DNA from: JBNJGT01 sp051819765
GTDB lineage: Archaea; Nanobdellota; Nanobdellia; Woesearchaeales; JACJVW01
DNA length: 5,472 nucleotides
Direction of reading: 5' to 3'
Assembly (NCBI GenBank): GCA_051819765.1
Contig: JBNJGT010000075.1
Coordinates: forward strand, 1-5,472
Positions 1 through 4,062 of the stretch are shown here, one piece after another (positions within the stretch are counted from its first letter, which is position 1; each line of letters begins with the position of its first letter). Made by a program: the position numbers and the translations under genes. The notes below the pieces were generated by a model that was not told the DNA's origin, searched no databases, and saw only the letters and a program-made list of their open reading frames with translations.

Positions 1-30
1 GAAGCTTTGCGCGACCAGGAAGATTTATAG
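1..30 (+). CDS. 3' end of an upstream gene (partial, tentative)
   Basis: Reading from the first base gives nine codons (EALRDQEDL) and a TAG stop at 28-30. The charged, hydrophilic composition looks like the C-terminus of a soluble protein or tail, and the next start codon lies only 18 nt downstream. The other two forward frames are also open here, so this is a guess from composition and spacing. No function can be given. Confidence 0.35.
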   Translation, partial: EALRDQEDL

Positions 31-31
31 G
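21..31 (+). promoter_or_regulatory. Possible TATA box for the first membrane gene
   Basis: AGATTTATAG resembles an archaeal TATA box and shares its first nine bases with the better-placed box at 401-411. Its centre is only about 22 nt from the ATG at 49, shorter than the 25-28 nt seen at the other starts here. It is therefore weaker evidence, and the gene may instead be read from an upstream promoter. Confidence 0.35.
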
Positions 32-48
32 ACACTGGAAAGAAACCT

Positions 49-339
49 ATGATACTACACACACTTATCCAACCAAAAAGTTACCTGATACTCTTGTTGC
101 TGGGAAGCCTTGGGCTATTTGTCGCAAGCACCATCACCCTTGTCATCGTATCGGGCATCGTTGCATTGGTTTTCGGATTGATCTCTGCGGTTTTTGTTTA
201 CCGATATGTTGCCATCAACGTGGGAATACCGGTTGATACATTCTGGGAAGGCCTGATCACCTCGATTGCGGGGATGTTGCTGTTAGGGGTTCTGCTTTAT
301 CTGGGAGACAGGGAGATGCTCGGGAAACTAAAATTCTGA
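49..339 (+). CDS. Small three-helix membrane protein, unknown function
   Basis: This 96-aa protein is almost entirely hydrophobic. Likely membrane helices lie at about residues 11-27, 29-50 and 67-85. The loop between the second and third helices is short and contains VGIPVDTFWEG, and the C-terminal tail is basic (GDREMLGKLKF). I do not recognise a family or catalytic motif. The ATG at 49 is the only ATG near the start of the frame. There is no clear Shine-Dalgarno sequence, and a TATA-like TTTATA lies about 22 nt upstream. It is the first of three same-strand membrane genes, with a 94-base gap before the next. A small accessory or subunit protein of a membrane complex is possible but unsupported by motif. 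Confidence 0.72.
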   Translation: MILHTLIQPKSYLILLLLGSLGLFVASTITLVIVSGIVALVFGLISAVFVYRYVAINVGIPVDTFWEGLITSIAGMLLLGVLLYLGDREMLGKLKF

Positions 340-400
340 GTTATTCTTGAATAGATACTGGTGATACTGGTATTCCATGTATCGGTTCTTGGACTTGCAA

Positions 401-411
401 AGATTTATATA
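401..411 (+). promoter_or_regulatory. TATA box, leaderless promoter of the 434 gene
   Basis: AGATTTATATA contains TTTATATA (404-411), a near-consensus archaeal TATA box preceded by purines. Its centre is about 26.5 nt upstream of the GTG at 434, which would make that codon the 5' end of the transcript. This spacing is the main reason for choosing 434 over the in-frame GTG at 425. Confidence 0.65.
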
Positions 412-433
412 GTAAGAATCGGATGTGGAGGGT

Positions 434-673
434 GTGGCACGCAAAAAACTCATCAAGAAAGAAGTGACAGCACTGCACTGGCTTTTTTTGACTACCTCAA
501 AGCTTCTCATCGGGATAGGTATCGGAGTCATCATCGCGACACAATTCTATTTCGCACAGCCATACTGGTACCTGATCATCATATTCGGAGCGCTTATTAT
601 GGTTCCGACCCTCTACCATCTGACGCTCCTTGAAGAAAAAAAAGAGATGAAACTCAAGAAGAAACTGAAGTAA
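434..673 (+). CDS. Small two-helix membrane protein with lysine-rich ends
   Basis: Starting at GTG 434 gives 79 residues: a basic N-terminus (ARKKLIKKE), two predicted membrane helices at about residues 18-38 and 44-62, and a strongly charged tail (LLEEKKEMKLKKKLK). The positive-inside rule predicts a helical hairpin with both ends in the cytoplasm. An in-frame GTG at 425 would add three residues, but the TATA box at 404-411 places transcription start at about 434. The stop is one base before the ATG of the CPBP-type protease gene, so the two are almost certainly co-transcribed and perhaps translationally coupled. I do not recognise the family. The pairing suggests a partner or substrate of the protease, which is inference. 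Confidence 0.75.
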   Translation: MARKKLIKKEVTALHWLFLTTSKLLIGIGIGVIIATQFYFAQPYWYLIIIFGALIMVPTLYHLTLLEEKKEMKLKKKLK

Positions 674-674
674 G

Positions 675-1337
675 ATGTTTCTTGCCCTGTTGATTTTGCC
701 GCTGTTATTGATTATCCTGAGCCATCATTTCTTCCCTTCAAGTTACCTGTTCTCATCATTGTACAAGATCATCTTTTTATTTCCGGTGGCCTACCGTGTT
801 TTCTGGCAAAAGAAAGGGTTTAAACCCTCTTTAGGCCTTCATTTCTCCTGGCGTGTATTCAAACAGCATATCTGGCAGGTCATGGGATTCGGATTGCTGT
901 TCATGGGGGTGTATCTTGGGGTATTCCTGGTTGTAGGGCAGTTTTTGGATCTGGAGACAATTGCTGCGCAACTCCAGGAGACCATCGCTTTGGATGTGAC
1001 TAACCTTATTTTCATCGGGCTGTACATCATCATCGTCAATTCATTGCTTGAGGAGTTCTTTTGGAGAGGGTTTTTGTTCTATGAGATGCGCAGGCGCATG
1101 GGACCCTGGCTTGCCCACGGGCTTACAGGACTTGGGTTTTCCCTGCATCATGTGATCTTTTTTTATGAGTGGTTCAGCCTGCCGTTCATCCTCCTTGCAA
1201 CTGTGGGGCTTATCGGGTACGCCATAATCATGAATCTCCTGTTTGAGAAGTATGAGTTATTCTCCTGCTGGGTTATCCACGCCTTTGCAGATGTCGCCCA
1301 GATTCTTATCGCCTTTCGGGTGTTCGGTGTCCTTTAG
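675..1337 (+). CDS. CPBP-family intramembrane metalloprotease
   Basis: This 220-aa protein has several hydrophobic segments and the three motifs of the CPBP (CAAX protease/bacteriocin-processing, Abi, PF02517) family. They are EEFFWRG at residues 126-132 (EExxxR), FSLHH at 155-159 (FxxxH), and HAFAD at 202-206 (HxxxD). The glutamates and histidines are the expected active site within the membrane, so it should be catalytically competent. Family members cleave prenylated CAAX proteins or process peptides and membrane proteins; no substrate can be read here. The ATG follows the upstream stop by one base and lacks a clear ribosome site, pointing to coupled translation. Its last 81 bases, including the HxxxD motif, overlap the 3' end of the convergent SET gene. 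Confidence 0.9.
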   Translation: MFLALLILPLLLIILSHHFFPSSYLFSSLYKIIFLFPVAYRVFWQKKGFKPSLGLHFSWRVFKQHIWQVMGFGLLFMGVYLGVFLVVGQFLDLETIAAQLQETIALDVTNLIFIGLYIIIVNSLLEEFFWRGFLFYEMRRRMGPWLAHGLTGLGFSLHHVIFFYEWFSLPFILLATVGLIGYAIIMNLLFEKYELFSCWVIHAFADVAQILIAFRVFGVL

Positions 1338-1766
1338 ATAAGGTGCAATAAATCCTTTGTATCTCTTTTTTAGGGCAGGACTCAAGAACTTGTATCCTCT
1401 TAACTTCTTTCTACATCCTGTACTCTGGCAGTTACAATCCATCTCCCACTCGTATTCAAGGGTGTCATAATCAATTGTGATCTCTTCACCCTTCGTGATG
1501 TCGCGCATTGCAACCAGGCTAAGCCCGTCTTTCAAGCCTGCGTTGGGTTCGCAGGAATGATTGGTATACCGGGTAAGGGATTGATTGACTATCGCATGAG
1601 TAAGACTGATCGGATGAAGATGATCCTCACCGTAGGTATCATAGGATTGCTGTGTATCAGGTACAAGCGGTCCTTCAACAGTGCCGATGCAATCACCTTT
1701 GTTGATATCCTGGTTTGCGAATAAGCCATGTCCCTCTATCCCTGATTTGTTGATAGCGATTTTCAT
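1257..1766 (-). CDS. SET-domain protein lysine methyltransferase
   Basis: This 169-aa protein carries a compact SET domain: GIEGHGLFA at residues 9-17 (SAM-binding GxG region), NHSCEPN at 69-75 (pseudoknot motif) and EEITIDY at 94-100 with the catalytic-type tyrosine Y100. A post-SET cluster follows, CNCxxxxC at 111-118. C72 with C111, C113 and C118 would complete the usual four-cysteine zinc site, so the enzyme looks intact. SET enzymes transfer methyl groups from S-adenosylmethionine to protein lysines, and an archaeal SET protein from Methanosarcina is reported to modify a chromatin protein; the target here is unknown. The C-terminal ~24-27 residues, including DKNLGDICKGVDNPAGE, are encoded antisense to the CPBP gene. 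They look like read-through sequence rather than part of the domain. It is divergent from mscS. Confidence 0.88.
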   Translation of the reverse strand: MKIAINKSGIEGHGLFANQDINKGDCIGTVEGPLVPDTQQSYDTYGEDHLHPISLTHAIVNQSLTRYTNHSCEPNAGLKDGLSLVAMRDITKGEEITIDYDTLEYEWEMDCNCQSTGCRKKLRGYKFLSPALKKRYKGFIAPYLKDTEHPKGDKNLGDICKGVDNPAGE

Positions 1767-1789
1767 ACTGTCTGGAAAAAATCTTTCAC

Positions 1790-1797
1790 ACTTAAGT
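1790..1797 (-). promoter_or_regulatory. Possible TATA box for the SET gene
   Basis: ACTTAAGT is a weak, palindromic TATA-like box centred about 27.5 nt upstream of the SET ATG (1766), fitting a leaderless transcript. The alternative is GTTTATAT at about 1811-1818 read on the minus strand, which would give a ~20-nt leader. No Shine-Dalgarno motif is visible before the ATG. Confidence 0.4.
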
Positions 1798-1809
1798 CTT
1801 GTGCAAAAG

Positions 1810-1817
1810 AATATAAA
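1810..1817 (+). promoter_or_regulatory. TATA box, leaderless promoter of mscS
   Basis: AATATAAA is preceded by a purine-rich AAAAG stretch and centred about 25.5 nt before the ATG at 1839. No ribosome site precedes that ATG. The nearby ATG at 1831 runs into a stop after four codons and is out of frame. Confidence 0.6.
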
Positions 1818-1838
1818 CTTGTTTGCATTTATGCATAC

Positions 1839-2642
1839 ATGGTAACGCTCGAATCAATCCTTGATACAGGCACGGAGCTTGCTGTTGCGTATGTACCAAA
1901 ACTGTTGCTTGCAATACTGACGCTTGTTATCGGATTATGGATCATCAAACTGGTGATACGTGGCATTGACAAAGGGTTCAAGAAAGCTTGAGCCGACACT
2001 GAAACATTTTCTGCTTAATATCATCAGCATCCTGTTCAAGGTACTCTTGTTCATCGCAGTCATCGGGATGGTAGGGGTTGAGACGACCTCGTTTGTTGCT
2101 GTGCTTGCGGCAATGGGTTTTGCAATCGGCCTTGCGTTGCAGGGAAGCCTGTCAAATTTTGCAGGAGGCGTCTTGATTATCCTGTTCAAGCCCATCGCAA
2201 AGGGGGAGTATATCGAAGCCCAGGGCCAGAGTGGAACGGTTGAAATCATCGAAATCTTTACCACGACGCTTCTGACACCGGACAACAAGACAGTCATAAT
2301 TCCAAACGGAGCCCTTGCAAACGGCAATATCGTGAACTATTCACGCCAGGATACCCGGCGGGTCGATTTCACCTTCAGCGTGGGGTACAAGGATGACCTG
2401 AAAAAGGCCAAAAAGATTCTCATGGACATCGTGAGCACGCACAACCTTGCATTGAAAGACCCTGAACCATTTGTGCGGGTCAAGGAACTTGCGGAGAGCT
2501 CAGTCAATTTTACGGTCAGTGGACGAAGACTGATGATTACTGGCCATTCCATTTTGATGTGATCGAGGCTGTGAAAGAGCGGTTCGACAAGGAAGGCATC
2601 ACCATCCCCTATCCACAGACGGATGTCCACCTGCATAAGTGA
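1839..2642 (+). pseudogene. mscS: MscS-family mechanosensitive channel with two frame disruptions
   Basis: Joined across two frame changes, this reads as a complete small-conductance mechanosensitive channel of about 267 residues, the usual MscS length. Frame A (1839 to TGA at 1989) gives the first membrane helix (LLLAILTLVIGLWIIKLVI). Frame B (about 1980 to 2519) gives LEPTLKHFLLN, the second helix, the glycine/alanine-rich pore helix ending in GLALQGSLSNFAGG, and the beta domain with TPDNKTVIIPNG. Frame A resumes at TGG 2520 (WTKTDDYW) and ends with the conserved GITIPYPQTDVHLHK. The first change is +1 just before 1989. At the second, VNFTV is followed by WTKT where the family normally has an extra two residues (VRVW), consistent with loss of four bases. 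MscS opens under membrane tension to release solutes. Either the gene is inactivated, or the assembly has indels. Confidence 0.85.
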
Positions 2643-2679
2643 GACCAAGGATATTTTCCGGATGCAGGAGATGGTCTCA
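2640..2679 (+). repeat. 8-bp inverted repeat at the mscS stop codon
   Basis: TGAGACCA (2640-2647, starting with the mscS stop codon) is the perfect reverse complement of TGGTCTCA (2672-2679), with 24 nt between. In RNA it would form a hairpin directly upstream of the terminator-like hairpin, perhaps protecting the mRNA 3' end. An equal role as a DNA-binding site cannot be ruled out. Confidence 0.55.
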
Positions 2680-2682
2680 CAT

Positions 2683-2717
2683 GGGGAGCCACCTAACGGC
2701 TCTTCCCGACTCTTTTT
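2683..2717 (+). terminator. Hairpin plus T-tract after mscS
   Basis: GAGCC (2686-2690) pairs with GGCTC (2698-2702) around a 7-nt loop. The stem extends with GGG (2683-2685) against CCC (2705-2707) past a 2-nt bulge. A run of five T lies at 2713-2717. This is intrinsic-terminator-like; archaeal termination depends mainly on the T-tract, so the hairpin may instead be a 3' processing structure. Confidence 0.55.
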
Positions 2718-2730
2718 AACATATCAAACT

Positions 2731-2738
2731 GAGGTGAT
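2731..2738 (+). promoter_or_regulatory. Strong Shine-Dalgarno site GAGGTGAT
   Basis: GAGGTGAT is an excellent match to the archaeal anti-Shine-Dalgarno sequence. It is followed by ATG at 2746, 7 nt from the end of the motif. It is the strongest ribosome site in the window, yet the frame it serves stops after 10 codons, which is why the following region is treated as a broken or recoded gene. Confidence 0.55.
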
Positions 2739-2938
2739 GTCCTGGATGACCCTGTGGGATTTCTGGGAAGTCCCCTGATTTTGTCGTTTTGGTCCATGAA
2801 TTGAAATACCACAGGAAGCGAGAGCTTGACGTAAAGCGGTTTTGGAAAGATAAACTCTTGCCTACAGCGACAGTTCCTTTGTAAGCCCTATGATGAGCCC
2901 TTTTTCATCCGGACTTTTATGACCAAGAATTTGCGAAA

Positions 2939-2954
2939 GATACCTGTATCAGGT
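2939..2954. repeat. Overlapping inverted repeats, possible operator
   Basis: ACCTG-TAT-CAGGT (2942-2954) overlaps GATAC-CT-GTATC (2939-2950). The two small palindromes share bases and lie about 40-45 bp upstream of the phosphatase TATA box, where an activator or repressor could bind. If the disputed upstream frame is coding, this lies inside it. Confidence 0.3.
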
Positions 2955-2990
2955 CCAGTGCTGATAGCGATAACCCCCATCTGGGAAAAA

Positions 2991-2998
2991 TACATAAA
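2991..2998 (+). promoter_or_regulatory. TATA box, leaderless promoter of the phosphatase gene
   Basis: TACATAAA, preceded by a GGGAAAAA purine stretch (a BRE-like context), is centred about 26.5 nt upstream of ATG 3021. The G-rich GAGGGT directly before the ATG has no spacing and cannot serve as a normal ribosome site, which supports a leaderless start. Confidence 0.6.
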
Positions 2999-3002
2999 GT
3001 GA

Positions 3003-3017
3003 CTCTGGTTCGCAGAG
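3003..3017. repeat. Inverted repeat between TATA box and start codon
   Basis: CTCTG (3003-3007) and CAGAG (3013-3017) flank GTTCG. If the transcript is leaderless the repeat is not transcribed, so it would be a DNA site in the TBP-to-start interval, where repressors often act. If transcription starts upstream it would form a 5-bp hairpin just before the ATG. Confidence 0.3.
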
Positions 3018-3020
3018 GGT

Positions 3021-3608
3021 ATGAGACTCTATCTAGTGAGGCATGGGCAGACCCACTCAAACCTTATGGGAATCTTGCAGGGACAGCTTGACACTGAACT
3101 CACTGAACTGGGTATCCAACAGGCAAAGAACATCGCCAAACGACTGAAAGACCACTCATTCACCAAGGTATTCTCCAGTGACCTGAAGCGGGCCAACCGA
3201 ACCGCACAGGAGATCGCCCGGCATGTTGAGATCATCTATGATGAGCGGCTGCGGGAGTGCCATTACGGTGACTTTGCGGGGCAGTATGGTAAAGAGGTCG
3301 ACTGGGAGTCGCTTCCCGGCGCTTTTGTGGAACAGACACCGCCGAATGGGGAAAGTCTCCAGGACCTGGTCAAAAGGGTGAAACATTTCCTGGATGAGCT
3401 GGAAGGAGAGGGCAACGTGCTGATCGTTTCCCACGGTGGTACGATCAGGGCACTGCTGCATGTTCTCCTTTCGAGGGACATGGAAGAGCTGGTTGTCACT
3501 GAACGCCCAAAGAACACCTCACTCTACATCATTGAGAAACGGGACGACCAATACATCCCTCTGCTTGAGAACTGCGATGACCATAACAAGCTTTATAATA
3601 GAGGGTGA
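3021..3608 (+). CDS. Histidine phosphatase family protein (phosphoglycerate mutase-like)
   Basis: This 195-aa protein has the hallmarks of the histidine phosphatase superfamily branch 1. LVRHGQTHSN at residues 5-14 contains the RHG motif, with H8 the phosphohistidine nucleophile. SSDLKRANRTA at 52-62 supplies further phosphate-binding arginine, E79 in LRECHYGDFAG is the likely acid, and VSHGG at 136-140 holds the second catalytic histidine H138. All key residues are present and the length is normal. The family includes cofactor-dependent phosphoglycerate mutases, alpha-ribazole phosphatase (CobC) and broad sugar-phosphate or nucleotide phosphatases; the sequence does not decide which. It precedes the deoxyribosyltransferase-like gene by 4 bp and probably forms an operon with it. 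Confidence 0.92.
   Translation: MRLYLVRHGQTHSNLMGILQGQLDTELTELGIQQAKNIAKRLKDHSFTKVFSSDLKRANRTAQEIARHVEIIYDERLRECHYGDFAGQYGKEVDWESLPGAFVEQTPPNGESLQDLVKRVKHFLDELEGEGNVLIVSHGGTIRALLHVLLSRDMEELVVTERPKNTSLYIIEKRDDQYIPLLENCDDHNKLYNRG
3592..3599 (+). promoter_or_regulatory. Internal TATA box before the deoxyribosyltransferase-like gene
   Basis: TTTATAAT lies within the last codons of the phosphatase gene and is centred about 26.5 nt upstream of the in-frame ATG at 3622. That is the same spacing as the other leaderless starts here. It could drive independent expression of the second gene from the inner start. Confidence 0.45.
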
Positions 3609-3609
3609 T
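3604..3609 (+). promoter_or_regulatory. Ribosome binding site GGTGAT
   Basis: GGTGAT overlaps the TGA stop of the phosphatase gene (3606-3608) and lies 3 nt from ATG 3613. This fits translation of the second gene from the two-gene transcript and favours ATG 3613 for that message; the ATG at 3622 is 12 nt away. Confidence 0.6.
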
Positions 3610-3612
3610 TTC

Positions 3613-4062
3613 ATGGGATGCATGAGAATCGGGATCATCGGGTCGATGCAGTTCACTGACAAGATGCTTGAGGTGCGTGAGACCCTGCGGGAAGCAAGGC
3701 ATGATGCTTTTGTCACCGATCTTCACGCAGCCATGGTGGGAAAGAGTGATGAGGAGATAGAAGAGATCAAGATCCACCAGAAGAACAACATGGATGCGAT
3801 CCGGGAGTTCTGGGATGCCATGCAGGGGGCTGACGCGGTGCTGGTCCTCAACTATGACAAGCACGGCATCAAGAATTACATCGGCGGCAACACGCTCATG
3901 GAGATCGGCTTTGCCCATGTATTGCACCAGCAGATATACCTCTTGAACCCAATCCCTGATATGCCCTACTGCAAGACGGAGATTGAGGCGGTCAGGCCGG
4001 TCATCCTTTATGGAGATCTGGAGCTCATAGGGCAGGAATCACAACCGGAAGCAACCAGATGA
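3613..4062 (+). CDS. Nucleoside 2-deoxyribosyltransferase-like protein
   Basis: From ATG 3613 the product has 149 residues; an in-frame ATG at 3622 gives MRIGIIGS, a more typical N-terminus. It shows a Rossmann-like pattern: RIGIIGS (5-11) as first strand and turn, DAVLVLN (74-80), and GGNTLMEIGFA (91-101) followed by IYLLNPIPDMPYCKTE. The last motif matches the conserved Glu-containing helix of the nucleoside 2-deoxyribosyltransferase/RCL superfamily, with E97 the likely nucleophile. Members cleave the N-glycosidic bond of (deoxy)nucleosides or nucleotides. The match is by motif only, so a related ligand-binding (SLOG-like) role is possible. Its last 38 bases overlap the convergent hydrolase gene. 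Pairing with a phosphatase hints at nucleotide salvage or clean-up. Confidence 0.8.
   Translation: MGCMRIGIIGSMQFTDKMLEVRETLREARHDAFVTDLHAAMVGKSDEEIEEIKIHQKNNMDAIREFWDAMQGADAVLVLNYDKHGIKNYIGGNTLMEIGFAHVLHQQIYLLNPIPDMPYCKTEIEAVRPVILYGDLELIGQESQPEATR

Larger units (their letters stand above)
2746..3002 (+). pseudogene. Possible ~85-aa gene broken by two +1 frame changes
   Basis: From ATG 2746 the frame reads MTLWDFWEVP and stops at TGA 2776-2778. A +1 change at CCC-TGA continues from 2777 as DFVVLVHELKYHRKRELD and on to VPL, with TAA at 2882-2884. A second +1 change continues as KPYDEPFFIRTFMTKNLRK and ends with IWEKYIK at TGA 3000-3002. Together these give about 85 residues, basic and soluble-looking, starting at a strong ribosome site. 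I do not recognise the family. The minus strand is also partly open here, so coding on this strand is inferred from the ribosome site and composition. The 3' end runs into the TATA box of the next gene. Alternatives are a non-coding spacer, an RNA, a decayed gene, or assembly indels like those suspected in mscS just upstream. Confidence 0.35.

Noticed and set aside
361..633. 90-aa open frame overlapping the 434-673 membrane gene.
   Set aside because: It is in a different frame, has irregular composition (many H, R, S), and lacks a promoter at its start; it is a shadow of the membrane gene.
2700..2950. Minus-strand stop-free stretch (EFIFPKPLYVKLSLP to FDMLKRVGKSR) as a small gene.
   Set aside because: It has no good start codon or ribosome site, is bounded by TAG codons, and mirrors the plus-strand frame codon for codon. 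A TAG read as pyrrolysine was considered but nothing supports it.
2880..2960. Minus-strand peptide RYLSQILGHKSP resembling the LGH box of tyrosine recombinases.
   Set aside because: The frame stops just upstream, lacks the preceding HxLRH motif and the following catalytic T..Y, and the opposite strand gives an equally protein-like reading. A short chance match is more likely than an integrase remnant.
2731..2975. Box C/D guide RNA, from ATGATGA and CTGA motifs, or an RNase P-like GGAAGTCC.
   Set aside because: Spacing of C, D' and C' boxes is wrong and no terminal stem is present; the other conserved RNase P elements are absent.
3436..3612. In-frame 5' extension of the deoxyribosyltransferase-like gene inside the phosphatase gene.
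   Set aside because: The extension is an out-of-frame reading of conserved phosphatase codons; the ribosome site and TATA box both point to starts at 3613 or 3622.
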